55,955 bases of DNA from JAAYHG01 sp012735455 (lineage in GTDB: Bacteria; Bacillota; DTU030; DUMP01). The DNA is taken from contig JBMNIX010000005.1 of assembly GCA_050951365.1 (NCBI GenBank), positions 1-55,955 of the forward strand, read 5' to 3'. Shown here piece after piece: positions 1 through 7,114 of the stretch (position 1 is the stretch's first letter; each line of letters opens with the position of its first letter). Under the pieces are notes generated by a model. That model ran no database searches. It saw only the letters and a list, made by a program, of their open reading frames with translations, and was not told the DNA's origin. The position numbers and the translations under genes were made by a program.

Positions 1-1
1 T

Positions 2-1000
2 TCAGCGATATTCGGTAAAATGGTCATGCCAGAAATGCGCCGTTTGGGTTACGACAACTCTTTTGCATCGGCAATTGTCGGTTCAGCAGGCAATTTTGCG
101 TCGCTGATACCTCCAAGCACGCTGTTTATCATATATGCGCTTTTTACCAATACATCCGTGGCGAAATTGTTTTTCGCTGGTATTATTCCAGGACTCCTTA
201 CAGCGTTCGTGTTTTCGGTATACATCTATTTTCGTGCTAAGAATGACAAGGAGATGGCTTCTAGACAAGCAGCTGGGGCTCAAATTAAAATGAGCACGAA
301 AGAACGGGTTACCGCAGTATTGCGTGCCTGGCCAATTCTTCTTGTGGGTTTCATAATTCTATGGGGTATTTATTCAGGCGTTTTTACTCCGACAGAAGCC
401 GCGGCCGTAGCTAGCATTCTCGTCTTGTTAGTAGGGCTATTTCAGGGAAAATATCGGAAGTTTGGTGACCTTACCAGCACTTTACGTGAATCAGCAAGCA
501 CTACGGCTATGTTGTTTCTAATCAATATCGGCGCCATGTATTATGGCAAAGTGCTGGTGCTTACCAGACTGCCGGCGGAACTCACTTCATTACTTGTCAA
601 TCTGGATGTTCCACGAATGGTAATACTACTCCTGATTCTTGTGGTACTGTTTATTCTCGGCATGATCATGGTTCCGATTGGGATTTTTGCAATGGTCCTT
701 CCTATTGTTACACCCATAGTTACTTCACTGGGATATGACTTGATCTGGTTTGGGGTGATTGCTGTTAAGATGATGGGAATAGGTGCAGTAACACCTCCTG
801 TAGGGCTCAACATATACGCGCTCAAGGGGGCGGTCGGAAAAGATATAACCCTTAATGAAATGTTTAGGGGCATTTGGCCGTTTGTTGTTTTGGATTTTGG
901 GGTGCTGGTCGTTGCTGACCGTATTCCCACAATTGGCCACATGGCTTCCCAACCTACTATTTGGCTGATGGCAGCAGCAGACATGAAGATAGGAGGGTAG
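2..1000 (+). CDS. TRAP transporter large permease (DctM type), 3' part
   Basis: The frame is open from the left edge, so the start lies outside the window; about 330 codons are visible of a family near 430 residues. The protein is hydrophobic throughout and carries DctM-type signatures: 'NFASLIPPSTLFIIYAL' near the visible N-terminus, 'GVFTPTEAAAVA' in the middle and 'VTPPVGLNIYALKG' toward the end. In the family this membrane subunit works with a small permease and an extracytoplasmic binding protein to import organic acids or related small solutes using an ion gradient. The stop lies 4 bp before the hydantoinase start and the ribosome-binding site of that gene overlaps its end, so the two are one operon. 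Import of a cyclic ureide or amide is an inference from that pairing. Confidence 0.9.
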   Translation, partial: SAIFGKMVMPEMRRLGYDNSFASAIVGSAGNFASLIPPSTLFIIYALFTNTSVAKLFFAGIIPGLLTAFVFSVYIYFRAKNDKEMASRQAAGAQIKMSTKERVTAVLRAWPILLVGFIILWGIYSGVFTPTEAAAVASILVLLVGLFQGKYRKFGDLTSTLRESASTTAMLFLINIGAMYYGKVLVLTRLPAELTSLLVNLDVPRMVILLLILVVLFILGMIMVPIGIFAMVLPIVTPIVTSLGYDLIWFGVIAVKMMGIGAVTPPVGLNIYALKGAVGKDITLNEMFRGIWPFVVLDFGVLVVADRIPTIGHMASQPTIWLMAAADMKIGG

Positions 1001-1004
1001 TCCG

Positions 1005-2409
1005 ATGGTGGATCTAGTTATCAAGAACGCCAGTATTGTTTCCGAGTATGGAGTTTTCCAAGGGGCAATAGCGATTAAGGATGGCAAGATAGCAGCATTG
1101 GGACGAGATGATTCTATGCCCCCGGCTACAGAAACCATAGATGCCAAGGGTCATTACTTATTACCCGGCGGGGTCGATCCACATGTCCATATTCGTTATC
1201 CTGGCGGAGCCCACAGGGAGAGACTTTACAACCGGCACTTGGGCTGCTGCCGCCGGTGGTGCTACTACAATCATTGAGCATCCTATTTCATCGCCACCTC
1301 AATACTCCACAGACATACTCCTAAACCGTGTCAACGCAGTGAAAGAGCAAGCCATAGTGGACGTGGCCTTTCTTGGTGCTGCCGGGGGAGAAAAGTTGGA
1401 TCATATACGGCCTATTGCAGAGTCTGGTATTGTGGGCTATAAGACATTCTTACATGCAGCCCCTGAAGGCCGTGAAAAAGAGTTTATCGGACTTACCATG
1501 AAGGACAATTATGAGCTTTTCAAGGGATTCCAAGAAGCAGCAAAAACCGGCTTACCGATTGCGGCCCACGCAGAGGACAACGACGTGGTTTCAGGCTTGA
1601 TTGCTGAGTTTAGAGCCGAAGGCAAGACAACGCCCATCTACCATGCGCGGTCCCGCCCGGCAGTGGCCGAGGTACTGGCTGTAGAGCGTTTGTTACGTAT
1701 GGCTCGTGAGACGGATGCTGCTCTTTACTTGGTTCACATTTCTGTGCCTGAGGCAGTCAGGTTGGCTGCTGAGGCACGCAGAAAAGGCCAAAGGGTTTTC
1801 ATTGAAACCTGCCCGCACTATCTACTCTTGACCGAAGCCGAACTCGAGAAGCATGGCCCTTATGCAAAATGTAACCCTCCGCTTAGGACAAGCGAAGAAA
1901 TCGAAGCCATGTGGGAATGTGTAGCTGAAGGGCTTATTGACACTATTGGCAGTGACCACGGACCATTCACCATTGAAGAAAAGGAGAAGGGTTATCCAGA
2001 TATTTTTGCTGCTCCTGCCGGGTTTCCGGGGCTGGAAGTACGCTTACCTTTAATGCTAACCGCCGTAAAAGAAAACAAGCTTAGCATACAAAGAGCTGTA
2101 GAGTTACTGAGCACAAATCCGAGTAAAATCTTTGGTCTCTACCCGCGTAAAGGCGCCTTGAGAGTAGGCTCCGATGCTGACATTGTATTGGTTGATATGG
2201 AAACCCCGTTTACAGTTGATCAGAACATGATGCTTGGTAAATCTAAAGGTATTGCCAAGGTATACGAGGGCTGGGAGCTGTACGGGCGTGTCGTAAAAAC
2301 CATTGTACGGGGAAAAACGGTTTATTGCGACGGGAGAATCCTGGCCGAGCCGGGTTACGGTGAGTGGTTACGGTCGGGGTCAGTAGAGGAATCCTGCAGT
2401 GCGCAGTAA
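1005..2409 (+). pseudogene. Hydantoinase/dihydropyrimidinase-family amidohydrolase, frameshifted
   Basis: The first frame starts at ATG 1005, after AGGAGGG, and runs to 'LLPGGVDPHVHIRYPGG', which holds the HxH metal site. It stops at 1277. The rest of the protein continues in another frame up to 2409, so a single-base indel lies near 1200-1215. The downstream part has the expected metal and carbamylated-lysine region ('VGYKTFLHAAP'), 'AAHAEDND', 'LVHISVPEA' and 'IGSDHGPFT'. The joined product of about 465 residues matches the usual length of D-hydantoinases, dihydropyrimidinases and allantoinases, which open cyclic ureides or amides. Substrate cannot be told from sequence. It is coupled to the TRAP permease. 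The break may be real or a sequencing error, because all catalytic motifs are otherwise well kept. Confidence 0.85.
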
Positions 2410-2411
2410 CC

Positions 2412-2819
2412 TTAGCTAAATGAGACAAGAGGTACGGCACGAACGAGGGCGGTTTTCCTAACGGAAAGCCGCCCTCGTTCGCTTCCCGGCAGTGTGTGTG
2501 CCGCACCTTCGTCCTTACCCATGCCAATGTGGTGCCAACATCCAATCACAGACTCTTCCTCAACACAGTAATAAAGCCATCCAGTATTTGGTGGCTTTAC
2601 CTTAAATCCTTTGCCCAGATAGAATTTCAATGCATTATCGTTCCCGCTTGATACGAAGATAAACACATCTTTTATGTCCTTGAATGTACTTAACCAATCC
2701 ATGGACTCCTTAAACAAGACGCTGCCAATGCCCATCTTGCGATAGCTTTCTTTGATAAAAAACTGCGAAAGGCAACCCACATCTTCGGTTTCTACCGATG
2801 CTAAGAGAACTGGAAGCAC
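2412..2819 (-). pseudogene. GNAT acetyltransferase remnant
   Basis: The minus-strand frame of 135 codons carries the acetyl-CoA binding region of GNAT enzymes, 'YRKMGIGSVLFKESMDWL', followed by 'VSSGNDNALKFYLGKGF', the typical closing motif. The N-terminal half of a normal GNAT domain of about 150 residues is missing. At its 5' end the frame runs antisense into an HxlR remnant, which suggests a deletion junction near 2795. The C-terminal 45 residues, past 'WLYYCVEEE', are not family-like and read through the hairpin at 2441-2480. The substrate is unknown. It is probably not a functional enzyme. Confidence 0.6.
2441..2480. terminator. Long perfect hairpin after the hydantoinase gene
   Basis: An 18-bp stem, with one G-T pair, encloses a 4-base TAAC loop: 2441-2458 pairs with 2463-2480. 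It starts 31 bp after the hydantoinase stop and also lies within the 3' end of the opposite-strand GNAT frame. There is no clear T-run on either side, so it may be a terminator or a processing hairpin. Confidence 0.55.
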
Positions 2820-2962
2820 AAGGTGTCATAAGCCGGAGACAGTATCTGGAGATACCACCACGAGTTGAATACTCACTGACCGAGAACGGGCGTGAGCCTA
2901 TTTCGGCTCTTAAAGCGTTGGCTAGATGGGGAAAGAAAATGAGAAACTCGAATCAGGGCTGA
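2798..2962 (+). pseudogene. HxlR-family regulator, C-terminal remnant
   Basis: Fifty-four codons from ATG 2798 to the TGA at 2960-2962 read 'MLRELEAQGVISRRQY' and then 'IPPRVEYSLTENGREPI'. This is the recognition helix, wing and end of the HxlR winged-helix DNA-binding domain, normally about 105-120 residues. The N-terminal half is absent and the upstream sequence is the antisense end of a GNAT remnant. It is best read as a leftover of a deleted regulator. The match to the family pattern is strong despite the short length. Confidence 0.65.
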
Positions 2963-3172
2963 TTTCGTTGTGGCATGTTGACAAGAGCTATCTAATGTTT
3001 AAGCGCTGTCATACCGTATTGTATTATCAGCGGCAAGTACAAAAATTGCTGGAAGAGCCGTGTTACGTACGATTGTACAGCTTTACGTCGACTTGTTCAT
3101 AAGCTATTACTTAGACTTAAACAGCAGCCTCTGGCGCTGCCCAACAAGTCGGTGACACTTTTCAGCCCGTGG

Positions 3173-3568
3173 TACCTAGCAAGGACCAATAGCGCCTCCA
3201 TAGGTGCCCCAAGTCGCTGTCTGAAATGCTCAGCAACGCGTTCAGGTGTCAGCCGATCACAATGGCGCCTTCATAGGCGCCGAATTAGTAGACGTGAAAG
3301 CCCGCGCGCACAGTCGTGTCAGCCGATCATAATGGCGCCTTCATAGGCGCCACTAGCGGAGACTGGACTTCTCTATCTGTCTCAGGCAGTGTCAGCCGAT
3401 CATAATGGCGCCTTCATAGGCGCCACTAGCGGAGACTGGACTTCTCTATCTGTCTCAGGCAGTGTCAGCCGATCATAATGGCGCCTTCATAGGCGCCTAA
3501 AAAGCCGTGATTGTCTTTGTCGTGCTTGCCGGGTGTCAGCCGATCATAATGGCGCCTTCATAGGCGCC
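3173..3568 (-). CRISPR. Type V-B CRISPR array, trailer-end segment
   Basis: Five 36-bp repeats start at 3246, 3316, 3389, 3462 and 3533. All are identical except the first, which has one change (CAC for CAT). Before them, 3173-3208 is a degenerate repeat that keeps 18 of the last 21 plus-strand positions, as expected for the leader-distal end. Spacers are 37, 34, 37, 37 and 35 nt. On the transcribed (minus) strand each repeat ends in GATCGGCTGACAC. The spacers at 3352-3388 and 3425-3461 are identical. The segment is cut off from the leader-side array by a 2158-bp block that begins right after the repeat ending at 3568. Confidence 0.97.
3352..3497. repeat. Exact tandem duplication of one spacer-repeat unit
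   Basis: Two 73-bp units, 3352-3424 and 3425-3497, are identical in both spacer (37 nt) and repeat (36 nt). This is expected from recombination or slippage between repeats rather than two separate acquisitions. Confidence 0.95.
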
Positions 3569-3868
3569 CATCTCTGGGCGAATCACTATTTGGCAGCCAA
3601 AGACAAACATGTTGTCAAGCTCACAATTGCCCCCAATAAATTGAATGTCTTCGCTCAAAACGCCGGAATAGGCAGGCTGGAAGAAGATGTGCCCGCCGAA
3701 GCGGACGGCGAAATGAAGATAGCGTTCAACGGGCGGTATCTGATCGAGCCGTTAAAAGCCGTGACCACAAATACGATAAAACTTAACTTTAGCGGGCCAC
3801 AATCGGTAGCGGTGATACAAGACGAGGGGTACACGTACTTGGTGATGCCGATAACCATTAGGGATTGA
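3569..3868 (+). pseudogene. dnaN: DNA polymerase III beta clamp (DnaN), C-terminal fragment
   Basis: About 99 codons match the third domain of the sliding clamp: 'KLTIAPNKLNVFAQNAGIG', 'IAFNGRYLIEPLKAV', and the closing 'YTYLVMPITI' that ends most DnaN proteins near the partner-binding pocket. The full protein is about 370 residues, so roughly the first 260 are missing. The match begins at the first base after the CRISPR repeat. The repeat itself happens to be open in the same frame (GTG at 3533), so a chimeric ORF exists, but that is most likely coincidence. Mobile elements often carry their own dnaN, so this is probably not the host gene. Confidence 0.75.
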
Positions 3869-3948
3869 ACACGCCTCTTAACAATGCGGACTGAGGCAGG
3901 TCGGTATAAATCGGGGGCCGTTTCCTAGAGGCGTCCCACTCTGGAGGG

Positions 3949-4191
3949 GTGAATGTGGATACGAAGGAGTATTTAGACGCCTTTCTAAATAAGTTCCGTG
4001 CAATGACCCCGGCGGAAATCTGTGGGGTGGCAGGAAAGGCCGATATAATACACAATTTCAAGATGGCCTATTGTTTCCAAAGTGATGATGTAATCTGCTG
4101 CGACTGTTGTTCGGGCGGCAAGATGAAAACGGCGATGTGTGACGAGGGGTTGAAATTGTGGAGAAATAAGGCAGAGGGAGGAAGACTATGA
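3949..4191 (+). CDS. Small cysteine-rich protein of unknown function
   Basis: The 80-codon frame starts at GTG 3949 after GGAGGGG. It contains a cysteine cluster, 'DVICCDCCSGGKMK', plus further cysteines at 'EICGVAG', 'AYCFQS' and 'AMCDEG', which suggests metal binding. I do not recognise the family. Its stop overlaps the start of the next small ORF (ATGA at 4188-4191), so the two are translationally coupled. It sits in the foreign block, which favours a phage or plasmid origin. Confidence 0.55.
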   Translation: MNVDTKEYLDAFLNKFRAMTPAEICGVAGKADIIHNFKMAYCFQSDDVICCDCCSGGKMKTAMCDEGLKLWRNKAEGGRL

Positions 4192-4298
4192 AAGGCGACT
4201 GGAAATCCTGGCCTTGCGGTAAAGTGATGCAGGAGGACATGAACTCCTGCGCCGACGACTGCCCTACACGAGTTAATCCGCAAGACCAACCTACGTAG
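4188..4298 (+). CDS. 36-residue cysteine-containing peptide, coupled to the upstream ORF
   Basis: The ATG at 4188 overlaps the preceding stop in ATGA. The product reads 'MKGDWKSWPCGKVMQ' and later 'NSCADDCPTRVNP', with three cysteines. The coupling and shared cysteine richness suggest that it is translated and works with the 80-residue protein. No family is recognised. It is too short for confident calling on coding statistics. Confidence 0.4.
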   Translation: MKGDWKSWPCGKVMQEDMNSCADDCPTRVNPQDQPT

Positions 4299-4337
4299 AT
4301 TCCAACAACATGATCGAACGTGCTGGAGATACTGGCA

Positions 4338-4363
4338 GAGCCGGGCTACTGATTGCCCGGCTC
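4338..4363. terminator. Hairpin between convergent genes
   Basis: A perfect 9-bp stem, GAGCCGGGC with GCCCGGCTC, encloses an 8-base loop. It lies between the plus-strand small ORFs and the end of the minus-strand recombinase operon, so it could stop transcription from both sides. No strong T-run follows. Confidence 0.5.
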
Positions 4364-4486
4364 ATTAAGTAGTTTACCTAACGGGAATATGGCTAATAAC
4401 ACTGGTAAGCACAAGGGGCTACGGAAAGCGAACAATATAACTCCTACTGTCCACAGCCCAATGACAACCATTTCACCCTTACTCAT
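4346..4486 (-). CDS. 46-residue membrane peptide coupled to the recombinase gene
   Basis: The ATG at 4486 overlaps the recombinase stop (ATGA). The product starts 'MSKGEMVVIGLWTVGVIL' and continues with 'LCLPVLLAIFPLG', giving two hydrophobic stretches with a short charged tail. The size and hydrophobicity resemble a small integral membrane protein such as a holin-like peptide, but no family is recognised. The stop lies inside the hairpin at 4338-4363. Coupling and placement support real translation. Confidence 0.45.
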   Translation of the reverse strand: MSKGEMVVIGLWTVGVILFAFRSPLCLPVLLAIFPLGKLLNEPGNQ

Positions 4487-5082
4487 TTTGCCACCCCTAT
4501 CGGTGGTAATTCCTGCACTTTCCGCCTTAATTTTGCTGGTCGAATATGCGTGTAAATTGCCGTGGTGTTAGGCGAGGAATGACCGAGAAGCTCCTGCACT
4601 TCGCGTAGGTCGAAACCGTCCTCTAGACGTTCTGTGGCATAACAATGCCGGAGCGTGTGCGGATGGACGGGAACCCGGCGGTGATTGACGTCCAAGAACA
4701 CCCCGGCCTTCTGTGATAAACGGTAACATACCGCCCTGAGATAGCGTTGACTAACTGGGCCACCTTTCAAGGTGCAGATAAAGTAATCGCTGGCAGGTTT
4801 TTCGCATAGCCATTGCTGACATAGTTGGATGGTCTCAGGATCAATAGGGACATAGCGGTCTTTTTTGCCCTTCCCTTGCTGCACGTAAACATAACCGTTT
4901 CGCAGGTCTACGTGACGCACTCCCAAGTTGCAGACTTCCGACACTCGTAAGCCGGCCCGGTACATAAGCTGAAGGGCTACTCGATTACGTAGGCCGGTGC
5001 GGGACGTAGTGCGGATGGACGTAAGCAGCTTGTGAGCATCCTCCCTTGAAAGCACTTTTGGTAGCGGACTGGGTTTTCGCAT
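4483..5082 (-). CDS. Short tyrosine recombinase (XerC/D-like integrase)
   Basis: The 199-residue protein has every catalytic element of the tyrosine recombinase domain: Arg46 in 'AGLRVSEV', Lys71 in 'QGKGKKDRYVPI', His142 and Arg145 in 'HPHTLRHCYAT', His168 in 'LLGHSS' and the nucleophile Tyr177 in 'AIYTHI'. Typical XerC/D or phage integrases are about 300 residues, so the N-terminal core-binding domain is missing. It starts at an ATG preceded by GAGGAGG. It probably mediated movement or dimer resolution of the element from which the block derives. A short catalytic-only recombinase could also be an invertase-type enzyme. Confidence 0.88.
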   Translation of the reverse strand: MRKPSPLPKVLSREDAHKLLTSIRTTSRTGLRNRVALQLMYRAGLRVSEVCNLGVRHVDLRNGYVYVQQGKGKKDRYVPIDPETIQLCQQWLCEKPASDYFICTLKGGPVSQRYLRAVCYRLSQKAGVFLDVNHRRVPVHPHTLRHCYATERLEDGFDLREVQELLGHSSPNTTAIYTHIRPAKLRRKVQELPPIGVAK

Positions 5083-5093
5083 GTTTTACCTCC

Positions 5094-5292
5094 TCACCAG
5101 TGTGTTTTAACCCTAGGCGCGACATCCTGCCTAATAATGGTGCCATCCTCAATAGCTAACCTTATACCACCCTGTCGCATGGGACTTAAACAAGTTGGCG
5201 TATTTTGCTTCTGCTTTTTCTTGAGGCCCGCGGTAAACTTCACGCCATGCGTCCCTATTCCGCCCGCCGTGGCGAAGAACCACGTAATCCAC
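5094..5292 (-). pseudogene. Small phage-like protein, probable frameshift
   Basis: From GTG 5292, one base after the upstream stop and with GGAGGGG before it, the frame reads 'VDYVVLRHGGRNRDAW' to 'ANLFKSHATGWYKV' and then hits a stop. The adjacent frame continues 'LAIEDGTIIRQDVAP' to a stop at 5094, directly before the recombinase. One extra G near 5155 would explain the break. The joined product would be about 65 residues. I do not recognise it. Its place between two phage-like genes with tight spacing supports an operon. Confidence 0.45.
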
Positions 5293-5293
5293 G

Positions 5294-5726
5294 CTATTCC
5301 CCTCCTGCCCCTACGTATTCTGCGCGCTCCCAAAGCTCGTCTAGGCTATACCGCATAAGACCGTCAACCCATAACTCATAATCTGTACTGCTAATTAACC
5401 CGCCAAGTAACGCTGCCCAACAACGCTTGTAAATCTCCCACAATTTAAGAGGGAGGTTGACGTAACGTAGGGCACGGACAAGAGTGGTACGGCTGTCCAC
5501 CCCAACTACCGTGACCATATTGCTTTGGAATAAGTCAGGTAAGCGGTCTTGTGAATAGCGGGCTGGGTTGAATGGAAGCTCAAACTGCATCGGCCCGAAA
5601 CCAACTAAAGTGTGGATAAAGTCACCCTGGCGGATAATACGGAACCGCATCTTGCCCTTACGTAAGTGTTCGGCTTCGCTGTCAGTCATATCGGGCAGGA
5701 AGACCAGCAAATAGAACCCGCCGCCG
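5294..5726 (-). pseudogene. Phage-like protein of unknown function, 5' end cut by the CRISPR repeat
   Basis: The frame is open from the repeat boundary ('GGGFYLLVFLPDMTDSEAE') to a stop at 5294, with a body including 'IHTLVGFGPMQFELPFNP' and 'RTTLVRALRYVNLPL'. A possible TTG start exists at 5710, but the reading frame extends further up to the repeat, so the natural N-terminus is probably lost. The sequence looks like a conserved accessory protein, yet I cannot assign a function. The truncation exactly at the repeat mirrors that of dnaN at the other edge. Confidence 0.5.
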
Positions 5727-6825
5727 GTGTCAGCCGATCATAATGGCGCCTTCATAGGCGCCGCCGAGTCCGCTCGGCACAATGTGTACACGGCGCAGGA
5801 TTAGTGTCAGCCGATCATAATGGCGCCTTCATAGGCGCCTCCGCAGTACCTGGCGCATTACGACTGTCCAACAACCATAGGTGTCAGCCGATCATAATGG
5901 CGCCTTCATAGGCGCCACTCGAACTTTGCCCCGCCGGAGCTCAATCAACCTGGTACGTGTCAGCCGATCATAATGGCGCCTTCATAGGCGCCGAGATTGC
6001 CGGCAGACCAGCGCCGACCCGAGATTCGCAAACGTGTCAGCCGATCATAATGGCGCCTTCATAGGCGCCTAGCGAGCCGCCGCAACGGACTGACGCCAGC
6101 ATAACCGAGTGTCAGCCGATCATAATGGCGCCTTCATAGGCGCCTCCCAGTGCCCGTTACGATCTCGCCGGCCAGAACTAAGGTGTCAGCCGATCATAAT
6201 GGCGCCTTCATAGGCGCCCCGCCAAGGCCGCCGTTGATCCCAGCAAGGCCGAACTTCTCGCTGTGTCAGCCGATCATAATGGCGCCTTCATAGGCGCCGC
6301 AGCATGACAGGGATCCAAGCATTAACGCGGCACCATGGAGTGTCAGCCGATCATAATGGCGCCTTCATAGGCGCCGGATGCATACACGACCTACTACCCC
6401 GGCAGCGGGGGTGTCAGCCGATCATAATGGCGCCTTCATAGGCGCCAAGGCCCGCCGGGAGCGTTAATCCCGGCAGTTGGGGGGTGTCAGCCGATCATAA
6501 TGGCGCCTTCATAGGCGCCCCTAACGTCAATCCTCTGAGTTCCGCTTAATTGTCGGTGTCAGCCGATCATAATGGCGCCTTCATAGGCGCCACGTGAGAA
6601 CTGCCAACAGAGACGGCAATTATCACGGTATGGGTGTCAGCCGATCATAATGGCGCCTTCATAGGCGCCGGCAATCGAACCAATCTCTAGTACACTGCTA
6701 CGCATGCAAGTGTCAGCCGATCATAATGGCGCCTTCATAGGCGCCCAAGTGGAGGATCGACTTCCCCGCCGTCTTTAGAATCCACCAGAGTGTCAGCCGA
6801 TCATAATGGCGCCTTCATAGGCGCC
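5727..6825 (-). CRISPR. Type V-B CRISPR array, leader-side segment
   Basis: Fifteen identical 36-bp repeats start at 5727, 5804, 5881, 5957, 6034, 6109, 6183, 6263, 6340, 6411, 6484, 6556, 6634, 6710 and 6790. The 14 spacers are 35-44 nt, all different. Transcription is inferred on the minus strand because the cas genes, the tracrRNA and the degenerate far end agree. In that orientation the repeat has two GGCGCC blocks at its 5' part and ends in GATCGGCTGACAC, the part that pairs with the tracrRNA. The newest spacer should be 6746-6789. Spacers here average about 40 nt against about 36 in the trailer segment. Confidence 0.98.
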
Positions 6826-6981
6826 AGCGGGGCTCGCAAAGCCTTGGCATGCAGTCCTTTAGGCGCCTTTTGGCGAGCACAGTCTAGAGAGGTCCATGGG
6901 ATTAGTTGCAACAAAGCCTTTTGAAGGTGTTTTTCCAATCTACTATCGATGGTCCGAGTATCCTTAGCACCCCCACGAACC

Positions 6982-7009
6982 ACCTTAGCGCTCGCGTTTC
7001 AATTGTCAA
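6982..7009 (-). promoter_or_regulatory. Candidate promoter in the CRISPR leader
   Basis: On the minus strand a perfect -35 box, TTGACA (7009-7004), is followed after 16 bp by TAAGGT (6987-6982), a weak -10. It lies about 160 bp before the first repeat and downstream of the tracrRNA, so it could drive the pre-crRNA. The leader (6826-7020) also has a GCTCGC/GCGAGC inverted repeat close to the first repeat. I see no gene in this stretch. Confidence 0.45.
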
Positions 7010-7020
7010 GGAACAGACCT

Positions 7021-7108
7021 ATAAGACGCAATTCTGATCGACTCCACGGTGCCAAGCCCGTTTAGGGGGACGACACATACCGTGGAATTCTAGCCTCCTA
7101 TAGAAGCT
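7021..7108 (-). ncRNA. tracrRNA of the type V-B system
   Basis: Read on the minus strand, CCACGG (7085-7080) pairs with CCGTGG (7049-7044). Between them lie GTGTC (7076-7072), complementary to the GACAC end of the repeat, and a short CCC/GGG hairpin. Directly after comes AGTCGATCAGAAT (7043-7031), which pairs with ATTATGATCGGCT of the repeat at 12 of 13 positions with one wobble. Together the two pieces cover the last 18 nt of the repeat without a gap. This split anti-repeat around a closing stem is the arrangement of the Alicyclobacillus Cas12b tracrRNA, whose AGAATT-rich 5' part also resembles 7098-7086. The start near 7108 is predicted from the promoter. The 3' end is not visible, and the transcript may read into the leader. 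Confidence 0.85.
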
Positions 7109-7114
7109 ATCTAT

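Larger units (their letters stand above)
3569..5726. mobile_element. 2158-bp foreign block inside the CRISPR array
   Basis: The block lies exactly between two intact repeats (3533-3568 and 5727-5762), where a single spacer of about 40 nt would be expected. It carries a dnaN 3' fragment, two coupled small ORFs, a tyrosine recombinase with a coupled small membrane ORF, and two further phage-like frames. The genes at both edges (dnaN on the left, the 138-codon frame on the right) are cut at the repeat boundary. No terminal inverted repeats and no target duplication are visible at the edges. The gene content points to a plasmid or phage source. Confidence 0.8.

Noticed and set aside
2412..2545. 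ORF on the minus strand at 2243-2545 as a separate gene
   Set aside because: It overlaps the hydantoinase 3' end and the long hairpin in antisense and has no family resemblance.
3152..3346. ORFs running through the CRISPR repeats (also at 3533 and 6801-6983)
   Set aside because: The 36-bp repeat is a multiple of three and has open frames, so ORFs across it arise automatically. The array and leader explain the sequence.
4353..4571. 72-codon plus-strand ORF inside the foreign block
   Set aside because: It is antisense to the recombinase end and the coupled 46-residue membrane peptide, which have better support from ATGA overlap and composition.
3569..5726. Foreign block as a normal integrative element using its own recombinase
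   Set aside because: Both edge genes are truncated exactly at the repeats and no attachment-site duplication is visible, so a clean site-specific insertion does not fit. It is not fully excluded.
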